Source of the DNA: Sulfuricella sp.
GTDB lineage: Bacteria > Pseudomonadota > Gammaproteobacteria > Burkholderiales > Sulfuricellaceae
Direction of reading: 5' to 3'
Assembly (NCBI GenBank): GCA_019911785.1
Contig: JAIOJM010000083.1
Span: 1 to 5,937 of the forward strand
DNA: 5,937 nucleotides
Shown here: positions 1 through 5,937 of the stretch, in pieces
Layout: every line of letters begins with the position of its first letter
How positions within the stretch are numbered: position 1 is the stretch's first letter
Translations under genes and position numbers: made by a program
Notes under the pieces: model-generated
Told to the model about the DNA's origin: nothing
The model's database searches: none
The model's input: only the letters and a program-made list of their open reading frames with translations

Positions 1-441
1 ATGCCCGCCCATCCAGCACATTCATTCCTGAGCGTCGCGCCCAACCTGCAGGCGCTCCTTCAGCAAGCGCAAAAACTGCTGGTGTTGCAGAAGGCCTGGA
101 ATGAAGTCGCGCCCAAACCGCTGGCCGCTGCATCCAGGGTCGGCGCGGTCCGCCAGCAAACGCTGATCGTCTATGCGAGCAATGGCGCGGTTGCCGGCAA
201 ACTTCGGCAGCTCGTGCCCAGCCTGCTGGAAAAAATTCAAAAGCGGGGGATTGAGGTTACTGCAATTCGGGTGGACGTGCAAGTCGACGCCCCGCCTCCG
301 GGCAAAAAGCCGAAAGACCTGGCGGTGAGCCATAACGCATTGATAAGTCTGGAAAAACTAGAGGAAAGCCTGGCGGATTCTCCGCTGAAAAACGCCCTTC
401 ATACCTTGATCCAGCGGCATTCAGACGCGGTAAAGGATTAG
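1..441 (+). CDS. dciA: DUF721 / DciA-family protein (replicative helicase loader)
   Basis: The 146-residue product fits the DUF721 (DciA) family. It has a Trp-centred segment LQKAWNEVAP (about residues 29-38), then ASRVGAVRQQTLIVYASNGA (about 44-63), then a helix with KLRQLVPSLLEKIQKRG and a strand IEVTAIRVDVQ. This is the usual order of a short helix followed by a KH-like fold. DciA proteins bind the replicative helicase DnaB and help load it on DNA in bacteria lacking DnaC. The C-terminal third (from about residue 97, PPPGKKPKDL onward) is lysine-rich at first and then helical; I assign it no function. The ATG is the first base of the window, so a start further upstream cannot be excluded and no ribosome binding site is visible. 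In betaproteobacteria a DUF721 gene commonly lies between lpxC and secA, which fits this location. It is the only plus-strand gene here and its last 21 bases overlap the convergent small gene. Family assignment is good; the specific function is inferred from the family. Confidence 0.85.
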   Translation: MPAHPAHSFLSVAPNLQALLQQAQKLLVLQKAWNEVAPKPLAAASRVGAVRQQTLIVYASNGAVAGKLRQLVPSLLEKIQKRGIEVTAIRVDVQVDAPPPGKKPKDLAVSHNALISLEKLEESLADSPLKNALHTLIQRHSDAVKD

Positions 442-609
442 TCGCCCCATCATCATCAGGACCGCGAAAACCAGCAGGAATATCAGGGAGAACTTGAAAA
501 TCTGCCAGGCGAAGCGGAGGTAGCGAGCATCTCGGGTGAACAGGAACATCACCACGGCAACAACGATGGCGATCAGGCCGAGATAGACAAACAACCTGAG
601 TATGAACAA
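421..609 (-). CDS. Small two-helix membrane protein of unknown function, downstream of lpxC
   Basis: The 62-residue product looks like a helical hairpin in the inner membrane. Helix 1 spans about residues 5-24 (LRLFVYLGLIAIVVAVVMFL), a short basic/aromatic loop follows (TRDARYLRFAWQ, about 26-37), and helix 2 spans about 38-58 (IFKFSLIFLLVFAVLMMMGR onward). The strong alternation of hydrophobic segments and a charged loop supports a real gene rather than a shadow. No ATG is available upstream of helix 1, so I chose the TTG four bases after the lpxC stop. There is no Shine-Dalgarno sequence, so translation is probably coupled to termination on lpxC. A second TTG at 592-594 is possible but has AGG directly against it. 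I recall similar short YLRFAW-type hypothetical proteins beside lpxC in other betaproteobacteria, but cannot confirm this without a search. Its stop lies inside the dciA gene on the other strand. Function is unknown; a role near envelope biogenesis would be guesswork from position. Confidence 0.7.
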   Translation of the reverse strand: MFILRLFVYLGLIAIVVAVVMFLFTRDARYLRFAWQIFKFSLIFLLVFAVLMMMGRLILYRV

Positions 610-613
610 GCGA

Positions 614-1528
614 TCAAACAGCCAGGCTGTTCAACCGCAGCAATGCGGCCGGCGCATCTTCCTGGCGCTCGAAGCTGACGAATTCCCACGCCTCAGCATC
701 TGCCATCAGGCAGCGCAGCAGGCGGTTATTCATGGCATGGCCTGATTTGTAGCCGGCAAACGCGCCGATCAGCGGATGGCCGAGCAGATAAAGATCGCCG
801 ATGGCATCCAGCACCTTGTGCTTGACGAACTCATCCTCGTAGCGCAGGCCATCGCTGTTGAGAACGCGAAACTCGTCCATCACGATCGCGTTGTCGAGAC
901 TGCCGCCCAGCGCCAGGCCCTGCGAGCGCATCGCCTCCACCTCGTGCATGAAGCCGAAGGTACGGGCGCGGGCAATTTCCTTGATGAAGGAAGTGTCGGC
1001 AAAATCCACCGTGACGGACTGGCCGGAATTGGACAATACCGGGTGATCGAAAGCGATGGTGAGGTTCACCCTGAAGCCCGGATGCGGATCGAAGCGCACC
1101 CATTTGTCGCCGTCCCTGACCTCCACCGTTTTTTTGACGCGGATGAATTTTTTCGGCGCCGACTGCTCTTCGATACCGGCAGACTGCAGCAGAAACACGA
1201 AGGGTGAGGCGCTGCCGTCCATGATCGGCACTTCCGGCGCGGACAGGTCGACATAGGCATTGTCGATACCCAGGCCGGCAAAGGCCGACATCAGATGCTC
1301 GACGGTAGACACTTTGACGCCATCCCGCACCAGCGTCGAGGACAGCCGGGTTTCTCCGACACTGTACGGTTCCGCCTTGATGTCCACCGGCTCAGCCAGG
1401 TCGACGCGGCGAAACACGATACCGGTGTCGACCGCGGCCGGACGCAAGGTGAGGTACACCTTCTCGCCGGTATGCAGCCCCACCCCGGTGGCGCGTATGA
1501 TATTTTTCAGTGTCCGCTGTCTAATCAC
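614..1528 (-). CDS. lpxC: UDP-3-O-acyl-N-acetylglucosamine deacetylase LpxC
   Basis: LpxC is the cytosolic zinc enzyme that removes the acetyl group from UDP-3-O-acyl-GlcNAc, the committed step of lipid A synthesis. The 304-residue product matches the family's usual length of about 305. It opens with [21 protein letters not shown], the standard N-terminus. The zinc ligands are visible: His78 in the STVEHL motif, and His237 and Asp241 in [14 protein letters not shown]. The catalytic His264 is in [10 protein letters not shown]. These sit one residue before the Escherichia coli positions. I chose the GTG at 1526-1528 because it reproduces the family N-terminus exactly and has GGGA six bases upstream. 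A longer reading to 1615 would add 29 residues, part of which is translated intergenic repeat ([12 protein letters not shown]), so I reject it. An ATG at 1538-1540 would add only four residues and is the main alternative. The gene follows ftsZ after 113 bp, likely with its own promoter, and leads into the small membrane protein gene. Confidence 0.98.
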   Translation of the reverse strand: MIRQRTLKNIIRATGVGLHTGEKVYLTLRPAAVDTGIVFRRVDLAEPVDIKAEPYSVGETRLSSTLVRDGVKVSTVEHLMSAFAGLGIDNAYVDLSAPEVPIMDGSASPFVFLLQSAGIEEQSAPKKFIRVKKTVEVRDGDKWVRFDPHPGFRVNLTIAFDHPVLSNSGQSVTVDFADTSFIKEIARARTFGFMHEVEAMRSQGLALGGSLDNAIVMDEFRVLNSDGLRYEDEFVKHKVLDAIGDLYLLGHPLIGAFAGYKSGHAMNNRLLRCLMADAEAWEFVSFERQEDAPAALLRLNSLAV

Positions 1529-1534
1529 GAAATT

Positions 1535-1538
1535 TCCC
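1535..1538 (-). promoter_or_regulatory. Weak ribosome binding site supporting the lpxC GTG start
   Basis: GGGA lies six bases before the GTG at 1526-1528. It is a short match to the anti-Shine-Dalgarno sequence, but the spacing is right. The in-frame ATG codons further upstream have no comparable purine run. Together with the family N-terminus this decides the lpxC start. Confidence 0.45.
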
Positions 1539-1568
1539 ATGAGCATCATGGTGTTGTCAGAGGCCGGC

Positions 1569-1596
1569 AGTTTAGCACAGTTCATGTAGGGTGCAA
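1569..1596 (-). promoter_or_regulatory. Candidate lpxC promoter (extended -10 type)
   Basis: On the minus strand there is a -10-like TAAACT (1569-1574, four of six consensus bases) preceded by TGC, giving an extended -10 (TGn). Sixteen bases upstream is TTGCAC (1591-1596), a weak -35 that matches only the TTG. Transcription would start near 1562 and leave a leader of about 34 bases before the GTG. The -35-like hexamer lies inside the REP-like palindrome. This is a visual match only, in a gene that often has its own promoter in related bacteria. Confidence 0.4.
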
Positions 1597-1616
1597 TAAG
1601 CGTAGCGCATTGCACC
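1586..1616 (+). repeat. REP-like palindrome with GTAG head, between ftsZ and lpxC
   Basis: GTAG (1586-1589) is followed by GGTGCAAT (1590-1597), AA, GCG (1600-1602), a TAG loop, CGC (1606-1608) and ATTGCACC (1609-1616). The outer arms are perfect 8-bp inverted repeats. The inner 3-bp arms are offset by an AA bulge. A GTAG tetranucleotide at the foot of a bulged hairpin is the hallmark of repetitive extragenic palindromes recognised by RAYT (REP-associated tyrosine) transposases. The position just after a stop codon is also typical. Transcribed on the minus strand, it would form a hairpin in the ftsZ 3' region and could stabilise or partly terminate the message. There is no U-run after it, so it is not a canonical intrinsic terminator. 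Only one copy is visible in this window. Confidence 0.75.
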
Positions 1617-1641
1617 GTATTCGAACTGGGTTCAGCACGGG

Positions 1642-2796
1642 TCAGTCAGCTTGCTTGCGCAGAAATGCCGGAATATCGAGCAATTCCACGCCGGACTGTT
1701 TCATCGCCTCGACCTGGGCTTCACGCCGGTTCCGGAACACTGAGGGTTGTTCCAGTGCAGCGTAATCCACCATCATCGGCTCATTGTCGGTACCGGTCTT
1801 CGAAATCACTATGCTTAACGGCTTGCTCTGTTGACGGTTGACCGGCGAACCCAGGCCGGTAGCCACCACTGTCACGCGCAATTCGTCCTGCAGTGTGTTG
1901 TCGAACACCGTGCCGAAAATCACCGTTGCGTCCTCGGCGGTAAAGCTGCGGATGGTGTTCATCACTTCGTAGACTTCCTCGAGATTCATGTCCTCGCTGG
2001 CGCTGATGTTGACCAGCACGCCGCGCGCACCGGACAGGTTGACATCTTCCAGCAGCGGGCTGGCCACTGCCTGCTCCGCCGCCATGCGGGCGCGGTCGGC
2101 GCCGATTGCCTGGGCCGAGCCCATCATCGCCATGCCCATCTCGGACATCACCGTGCGCACGTCGGCAAAGTCGACGTTGATCAGGCCGGTGCACTTGATC
2201 AGCTCGGCAATGCCCGCCACCGCGCCATGCAGCACGCCATCCGCCGCCTTGAACGCATCGCGGAAGCCGATCTTGCCGCCCAGCACTTCCATCAGCTTGT
2301 CGTTGGGGATCACGATCAGGGAATCGACATGCTGCGTCAGCGCCTCGATGCCTTCGAGCGCCACTTTCATGCGCTTGCCCTCGAAGCCGAACGGCTTGGT
2401 CACCACCGCCACGGTCAGGATGCCCAGCTCCTTGGCGACTTCGGCCACTACCGGCGCAGCGCCGGTACCGGTACCGCCGCCCATGCCGGCGGTGATGAAC
2501 AGCATGTCGGCGCCATCGATCAGCTCGGCGATGCGCTCTCTATCCTCCAGCGCCGCCTCGCGCCCGACGCCGGGATTGGCGCCCGCGCCCAGGCCCTTGG
2601 TGATGGCCGAGCCCAGCTGCACGGTGATGCCGGCCTGATTGCGCTTGAGCGCCTGCGCATCGGTGTTGGCGCAGATGAATTCGACGCCGTCCAGGCCGCT
2701 GGCGATCATGTGATCCACTGCATTGCCGCCGCAGCCGCCCACGCCGATCACCTTGATTACCGCTTCCTGTGTTTGTGTGTCCATGATCTCAAACAT
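1642..2796 (-). CDS. ftsZ: Cell division GTPase FtsZ
   Basis: FtsZ is the tubulin-like GTPase that polymerises at mid-cell into the Z ring. The 384-residue product has all the family marks. The glycine-rich nucleotide loop GGCGGNAV is at about 20-27. The tubulin signature [10 protein letters not shown] starts at about 106. The T7 loop NVDFADV, which completes the GTPase site of the neighbouring subunit, is at 207-213. A compact core ends near residue 315, followed by a linker of roughly 55 residues and the C-terminal peptide [12 protein letters not shown] (373-384), which binds FtsA and other tethers. I chose the ATG at 2794-2796 because AAAGGAG lies six bases upstream; the longer reading to 2823 would translate this binding site. 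It follows ftsA by 45 bp with no terminator, so co-transcription is likely. Nothing in the protein looks altered. Confidence 0.99.
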   Translation of the reverse strand: MFEIMDTQTQEAVIKVIGVGGCGGNAVDHMIASGLDGVEFICANTDAQALKRNQAGITVQLGSAITKGLGAGANPGVGREAALEDRERIAELIDGADMLFITAGMGGGTGTGAAPVVAEVAKELGILTVAVVTKPFGFEGKRMKVALEGIEALTQHVDSLIVIPNDKLMEVLGGKIGFRDAFKAADGVLHGAVAGIAELIKCTGLINVDFADVRTVMSEMGMAMMGSAQAIGADRARMAAEQAVASPLLEDVNLSGARGVLVNISASEDMNLEEVYEVMNTIRSFTAEDATVIFGTVFDNTLQDELRVTVVATGLGSPVNRQQSKPLSIVISKTGTDNEPMMVDYAALEQPSVFRNRREAQVEAMKQSGVELLDIPAFLRKQAD

Positions 2797-2802
2797 GCCT
2801 GT

Positions 2803-2809
2803 CTCCTTT
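2803..2809 (-). promoter_or_regulatory. Strong ribosome binding site of ftsZ
   Basis: AAAGGAG with a six-base spacer to the ATG at 2794-2796. It is the best Shine-Dalgarno match in the window, consistent with FtsZ being needed in much larger amounts than FtsA or FtsQ. It also rules out the in-frame ATG nine codons upstream, which would place this site inside the coding region. Confidence 0.85.
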
Positions 2810-2841
2810 GTTGTTATACCCAAAGTTAAAAAACCAAAAAA

Positions 2842-4080
2842 TCAAAAGTTCCCCTGAAACCAACTCTTCATCCGATTGAAAATCTGTGTCATCGAGCCGT
2901 TCTGCAGCGTTGCCAGGTGATGCCGCTGGTGTTGCTCCATGCCCACGAGCAGCAGCCCTACGCCGGTGGCGAAGCGCGGATTGCGCACCACCTCGGCCAG
3001 TCCGCCCACGTATTGCGGCATCCCCAGCCGCACCGGCATGTGGAACACCTCCTCGCCCAGCTCCGCCATACCCTCCATGGCGCTGCTGCCACCGGTGATG
3101 ACGATGCCGGAAGAGAGCAGCTCCTCGAAACCGCTGCGGCGCAATTCCGCCTGCACCAGGCTGTACAGTTCCTCGACTCGCGGCTCGATCACCTCGGCCA
3201 GAGTCTGGCGGGATAGCTGGCGCGCAGGCCGGTCGCCGACGCCGAGCACCTCGATCATTTGCTTCGCGTCGGCCAGCTGGCGCAGCGCGCAGCCGTATTT
3301 AACCTTCAGGTCCTCGGCGTCCGCCGTCGGCGTCCTGAGCGCCATGGCCACATCGTTGGTGATCTGGTCGCCGGCGATCGGGATCACCGAGGTGTGGCGG
3401 ATCGCGCCGCCGGTGAATACCGCGATATCGGTGGTGCCGCCGCCGATGTCCACCAGGCACACGCCCAAGTCTTTTTCGTCCTCCGACAAAACCGCCATGC
3501 TGGATGCCAGCGGCTGCAGGATCAGGTCGCGCACTTCCAGCCCGCAGCGGCGCACGCACTTGATGATGTTCTGGGCCGCGCTGATCGCGCCGGTGACGAT
3601 ATGCACCTTGACCTCCAGCTTCACCCCGCTCATGCCGAGCGGCTCGCGCACGTCTTCCTGCCCGTCGATGATGAATTCCTGGGTAAGGATGTGGAGTACC
3701 TGCTGGTCGGTCGGAATGATCACCGCGCGCGCCGTTTCGATCACCCGGTCGACGTCGGACTGACCCACTTCCTTGTCCTTGATCGCCACCATGCCATGCG
3801 AGTTGATGCTCCGGATATGGCTGCCGGCGATGCCGGTGTAGACCTCGCGGATCTTGCAGTCGGCCATCAGTTCGGCTTCCTCCAGCGCGCGCTGGATGGC
3901 GTTGACGGTGGACTCGATATTCACCACCACGCCCTTCTTCAGGCCGCGCGACGGCGCCTGCCCCATGCCGATGATCTCCAGCCGCCCTTCCGGCAGGATC
4001 TCCGCGACGATGGCGACGATTTTCGAGGTGCCGATGTCCAGCCCCACGATCAGATTTTTTTGCTCTTTAGCCTTGCTCAT
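2842..4080 (-). CDS. ftsA: Cell division protein FtsA
   Basis: FtsA is the actin-like ATPase that anchors FtsZ to the inner membrane and helps activate septal synthesis. The 412-residue product has the phosphate-1 motif GLDIGTSKI (about 13-21), the FtsA-specific subdomain 1C region (about 85-165), the phosphate-2 motif DIGGGTTD (211-218) and the adenosine motif VITGGSS (327-333). The last residues (IFNRMKSWFQGNF, 400-412) form a short amphipathic helix, the usual membrane-targeting sequence. A variable linker rich in His and Gln (EQHQRHH, 382-388) precedes it. The start at 4078-4080 has AGGGAG seven bases upstream. The gene lies 15 bp after ftsQ and 45 bp before ftsZ, in the standard operon order. 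Length and motifs are normal for the family. Confidence 0.98.
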   Translation of the reverse strand: MSKAKEQKNLIVGLDIGTSKIVAIVAEILPEGRLEIIGMGQAPSRGLKKGVVVNIESTVNAIQRALEEAELMADCKIREVYTGIAGSHIRSINSHGMVAIKDKEVGQSDVDRVIETARAVIIPTDQQVLHILTQEFIIDGQEDVREPLGMSGVKLEVKVHIVTGAISAAQNIIKCVRRCGLEVRDLILQPLASSMAVLSEDEKDLGVCLVDIGGGTTDIAVFTGGAIRHTSVIPIAGDQITNDVAMALRTPTADAEDLKVKYGCALRQLADAKQMIEVLGVGDRPARQLSRQTLAEVIEPRVEELYSLVQAELRRSGFEELLSSGIVITGGSSAMEGMAELGEEVFHMPVRLGMPQYVGGLAEVVRNPRFATGVGLLLVGMEQHQRHHLATLQNGSMTQIFNRMKSWFQGNF

Positions 4081-4087
4081 CCCTTAT

Positions 4088-4093
4088 CTCCCT
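4088..4093 (-). promoter_or_regulatory. Ribosome binding site of ftsA
   Basis: AGGGAG with a seven-base spacer to the ATG at 4078-4080. It begins only two bases after the ftsQ stop codon (4096-4098), so ribosomes ending ftsQ could restart on ftsA. It supports the chosen ftsA start. Confidence 0.65.
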
Positions 4094-4095
4094 GG

Positions 4096-4905
4096 TCAGG
4101 CGGCGGTTGCCAGATAATTGGCATCACGTCGCCACCCGACTTTTTTCTTCGAATTTTCCTGACTCGGTCTTGCTGCCGGCTGCGCCTTCCTTGCTGCCTT
4201 CTCCGCAATTTCCGGATAGCGCACCGCAAACCCGTTGGGATAGCGCAGGTCGGCGTAAGCCACCGAGTGCGGGAGTCTGGCGACAGTCTGCTCGTACACC
4301 CCGACGAATTTCTCCAAACGCTCGCGCACCTTTTCCCTGCCCAACTCCACCACCAGTCCATTATTCAGCTTGAGCTGCAGCGCACGGCGGTCTGACAGGG
4401 TCATGCGGGTCAGAGTCAGGTTGAACGGCTCGAGCAACCGGCCGAATTCCTCATAGTGCCCTGCCACTTCCCCGACCGTGCCCTGCGGGCCGTTGAACTC
4501 CGGCAGCACCGCGTTCGAAGCCGCCCTAAACAGCTCGCCGTGGGTATTGACCAGCGCCGAACTCCCCCAGCGAGCCAGCACCACGTGTTCCTCGATCGCC
4601 ACTTCCAGCCGGTCCGGCCAGCGCCGCCTCACGTTCACGTTGCGCACCCAGGGCAGCTTCTCGAACGCCGCGCGTGTACGGTTCAGATCAAGGGTAAAGA
4701 AGTTCCCCTTCATTTCGCGCGCCACAATGAATTTCACCTGCTCGCGATTGACGTGCTGTAGCACTCCCTTGACGTCCACCTTGCGCAGCGGAAACACCGG
4801 CAGATGCACCACCAGAAACAGCACGGCATACACCAGCAGCACCGCTGCCAAGGCGTAAAGCGTGTTTGCCAGCCACAAGGTCATCTGCGTTTTATCCCAA
4901 ATCAA
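4096..4905 (-). CDS. ftsQ: Cell division protein FtsQ
   Basis: FtsQ is the bitopic inner-membrane protein that joins FtsB and FtsL and recruits the septal peptidoglycan machinery. In the 269-residue reading there is a short cytoplasmic tail, one membrane helix (about 13-33), a POTRA domain (about 38-107, from FPLRKVDVKG through LPWVRNVNVRRRWPDRLEVAIEEH), then the beta domain with the late segment VAYADLRYPNGFAVRYPE, the FtsB-facing edge in relatives. The C-terminus ends in a Lys/Arg/Ala-rich tail. The start is uncertain. Betaproteobacterial FtsQ usually begins with MW(D/N)N just before the helix; here the matching codons read ATT TGG GAT, without the expected ATG. I chose the TTG one codon earlier (4903-4905). 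Alternatives are a TTG at 4915-4917 (273 aa) and an ATG at 4882-4884 (262 aa, with GGA ten bases upstream). None has a strong ribosome binding site. The upstream region carries a tandem duplication and a repeat element. Confidence 0.94.
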   Translation of the reverse strand: MIWDKTQMTLWLANTLYALAAVLLVYAVLFLVVHLPVFPLRKVDVKGVLQHVNREQVKFIVAREMKGNFFTLDLNRTRAAFEKLPWVRNVNVRRRWPDRLEVAIEEHVVLARWGSSALVNTHGELFRAASNAVLPEFNGPQGTVGEVAGHYEEFGRLLEPFNLTLTRMTLSDRRALQLKLNNGLVVELGREKVRERLEKFVGVYEQTVARLPHSVAYADLRYPNGFAVRYPEIAEKAARKAQPAARPSQENSKKKVGWRRDANYLATAA

Positions 4906-4928
4906 AACAAGCCCCAATCAAAACAAGC
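4896..4928 (-). repeat. 16/17-bp direct tandem repeat over the ftsQ start region
   Basis: On the plus strand, CCCAAATCAAAACAAGC (4896-4912) is followed directly by CCCAATCAAAACAAGC (4913-4928). The two copies are identical apart from one extra A. The downstream copy, in the ftsQ sense, encodes the residues just before the membrane helix. The upstream copy is shifted by one base and carries a TGA in the ftsQ frame just before the TTG at 4917. It looks like a local slippage duplication and makes the ftsQ start hard to place. Confidence 0.85.
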
Positions 4929-4943
4929 GCCTTTTACCATTGT

Positions 4944-5047
4944 CCCTTCCCCCTTCCAGGGGGAAGGTTAGGATGGGGGTCAAGATGCCGGCGCTCCAAA
5001 CGAAACTTCCCACCCCCACCCTAGCCCTCCCCCTAAAAGGGGGAGGG
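4944..5047. repeat. C/G-rich inverted-repeat element (REP doublet or small MITE-like) between ddl and ftsQ
   Basis: Two related units face each other. The left unit has the hairpin CCTTCCCCC (4945-4953), a TTCCA loop and GGGGGAAGG (4959-4967), followed by TAGGATGGGGGT (4969-4980). The right unit is the reverse complement of the same pattern: ACCCCCACCCTA (5012-5023), then the hairpin CCCTCCCCCT (5025-5034), an AAA loop and AGGGGGAGGG (5038-5047). The TAGG(A/G)TGGGGGT arms match at 11 of 12 positions. Thirty-one unstructured bases (4981-5011) separate the units. It encodes nothing and fills most of the ddl-ftsQ gap. Similar C/G-rich palindromic units are scattered between genes in many proteobacterial genomes; whether this one is a known family needs a genome search. 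No T-run follows the hairpins on the minus strand, so they are not canonical terminators. Confidence 0.8.
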
Positions 5048-5053
5048 AATGTG

Positions 5054-5937
5054 CTACTCCGCTCGCGCCAGTTCAAGAACCTTGATCACCAAATCTTCAA
5101 AGCTCAGGCCTGCTGCCCGCGCCGCCATCGGCACCAGGCTATGGTCGGTCATTCCGGGCGAGGTGTTGGCTTCCAGCAGGTACGGCTTGCCCGCCGCGTC
5201 GAGCAGGAAATCCACCCTCCCCCAGCCGGCGCCGCCGATCACCGCATAGCCCCGCTTCGCCAGGCGCTGGATTTCGCTCTCCTGTTCCGCCGACAGCCCG
5301 CACGGGCAAAGGTAGCGGGTGTCGTCGCGCAGGTATTTCGCCTCGTAATCGTAGAACTCGTTGGCGGGCTCGATCTTGATCACCGGCAGCGCATCATTGC
5401 CGAGGATCGCGGCGGTGTATTCGCCGCCGCCGACGAACTGCTCGGCAATCACCAGATCGTCGTAGCGCGCCGCCAGTTCGTAAGCGGTGCGCAGGTCTTC
5501 AACCTTCTTCACCTTGCTGATACCGACGCTGGAGCCTTCGTTGGCAGGTTTGACGAACAGCGGCAAGCCGAGGCGCGCGGCGACCGCCGCAAAATCACTG
5601 CCGGCATCGAGCAACTCGTAGGCGGGAACCGGCAATCCTGCCGCCTGCCAAACCAGTTTGCTGCGCCACTTGTCCATCGCCAGGGCAGACGCCAGCACAC
5701 CGCTGCCGGTATAAGGAATACCCAGCAGGGCCAGCGCGCCCTGCACCGTGCCGTCTTCGCCTTGGCCGCCGTGCAGGGCGATAAAGACGCGCTGGCAGCC
5801 CTCCCGCTTCAGCTCGCCCAGCTCCCGCTCGGCCGGATCGAACGGGTGCGCATCCACACCGCTGCGCTTGAGCGCCGCCAGCACCGCATTGCCGCTCTTC
5901 AGCGACACCTCGCGCTCGGCGGATTTTCCGCCCAGCA
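5054..5937 (-). CDS. ddl: D-alanine--D-alanine ligase (5' end outside window)
   Basis: Ddl is the cytosolic ATP-grasp ligase that joins two D-alanines for the pentapeptide of peptidoglycan. The reading frame is open to the window edge. The visible part starts at [12 protein letters not shown], which matches DdlB from about its ninth residue, so only about 8-12 N-terminal residues are missing. An internal GTG at 5906-5908 is not the start, because conserved residues lie before it. Visible motifs include the substrate-binding Glu in [26 protein letters not shown], the nucleotide-loop [10 protein letters not shown], the omega-loop [18 protein letters not shown] and the metal/substrate motif [17 protein letters not shown]. 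The Lys-Tyr of EAKY is typical of dipeptide ligases rather than VanA-type D-lactate ligases. About 293 residues are seen, and the total fits DdlB at about 305. It lies directly upstream of ftsQ, the usual place for ddlB in the dcw cluster; murB or murC would be expected just outside the right edge. Confidence 0.97.
   Translation of the reverse strand, partial: LGGKSAEREVSLKSGNAVLAALKRSGVDAHPFDPAERELGELKREGCQRVFIALHGGQGEDGTVQGALALLGIPYTGSGVLASALAMDKWRSKLVWQAAGLPVPAYELLDAGSDFAAVAARLGLPLFVKPANEGSSVGISKVKKVEDLRTAYELAARYDDLVIAEQFVGGGEYTAAILGNDALPVIKIEPANEFYDYEAKYLRDDTRYLCPCGLSAEQESEIQRLAKRGYAVIGGAGWGRVDFLLDAAGKPYLLEANTSPGMTDHSLVPMAARAAGLSFEDLVIKVLELARAE

Noticed and set aside
1529..1615. A 29-residue N-terminal extension of LpxC starting at an ATG at 1615
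   Set aside because: The extra codons are translated from the REP-like palindrome and promoter region, have no match to the LpxC family, and the GTG at 1528 gives the family N-terminus and length exactly.
2797..2823. A nine-residue N-terminal extension of FtsZ
   Set aside because: It would translate the strong AAAGGAG ribosome binding site, which points clearly to the ATG at 2796.
1831..2829. Long plus-strand open frame (332 codons) opposite ftsZ, rich in His, Ala and Asp
   Set aside because: It is the complement of a strongly constrained GC-rich gene. The composition is typical of antisense shadows and there is no recognisable domain or ribosome binding site.
3259..4395. Long plus-strand open frame (378 codons) opposite ftsA and the end of ftsQ
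   Set aside because: It has the same antisense composition (Arg, His, Asp, Ala-rich), runs across two real genes on the other strand and has no family features.
5025..5047. The strong hairpin just after the ddl stop as an intrinsic terminator
   Set aside because: On the minus strand it is followed by GC-rich sequence rather than a T-run, and it belongs to the inverted-repeat element. Downstream essential division genes probably need read-through.
5906..5908. GTG as the ddl start codon
   Set aside because: The frame stays open upstream and encodes the conserved LGGKSAERE segment, including the substrate-binding Glu, so the true start lies beyond the window.
1..5937. A novel defence, mobile or biosynthetic system, a CRISPR array, or tRNA/rRNA genes
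   Set aside because: All large genes are standard division or envelope genes, and I saw no spaced direct repeats, no tRNA-like cloverleaf and no integrase or transposase gene.

Overview
The window is the distal end of a division and cell-wall (dcw) cluster from a Gram-negative proteobacterium. It is most likely a betaproteobacterium, perhaps of the Nitrosomonadales type. The evidence is the gene order ddl-ftsQ-ftsA-ftsZ-lpxC, an FtsZ tail ([12 protein letters not shown]) identical to the gammaproteobacterial/betaproteobacterial type, an LpxC (so the cell makes lipid A), a betaproteobacterial-style FtsQ N-terminus (WDK followed directly by the membrane helix), moderately high GC, and short REP-like palindromes between genes. 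The genus is not determined.

Layout, read along the minus strand from the right edge: ddl (D-Ala-D-Ala ligase, 5' end cut by the window) ends at 5054. A gene-free stretch of about 150 bp follows, filled by a C/G-rich inverted-repeat element and a short tandem duplication that runs into the ftsQ start. Then come ftsQ, ftsA and ftsZ, closely packed with gaps of 15 and 45 bp. The 113-bp ftsZ-lpxC gap holds a GTAG-headed REP-like palindrome and a plausible lpxC promoter. lpxC is followed after 4 bp by a small two-helix membrane protein gene of unknown function. That gene runs into, and overlaps by 21 bp, the end of a plus-strand DUF721/DciA-type gene (1..441), the only plus-strand gene here.

How the genes fit together: Ddl makes the D-Ala-D-Ala dipeptide for peptidoglycan precursors. 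FtsZ forms the Z ring, FtsA tethers it to the inner membrane, and FtsQ links the ring to the periplasmic septal synthesis machinery. LpxC commits UDP-GlcNAc-derived precursor to lipid A, so envelope growth and division are encoded side by side. DciA, on the opposite strand, is the replicative-helicase loader/operator family.

I found no previously undescribed system. Every large gene belongs to a well-known family with its key residues intact. What merits a second look is small in scale: the two intergenic repeat elements, the unusual ftsQ start region, the small membrane protein, and the convergent gene overlap.
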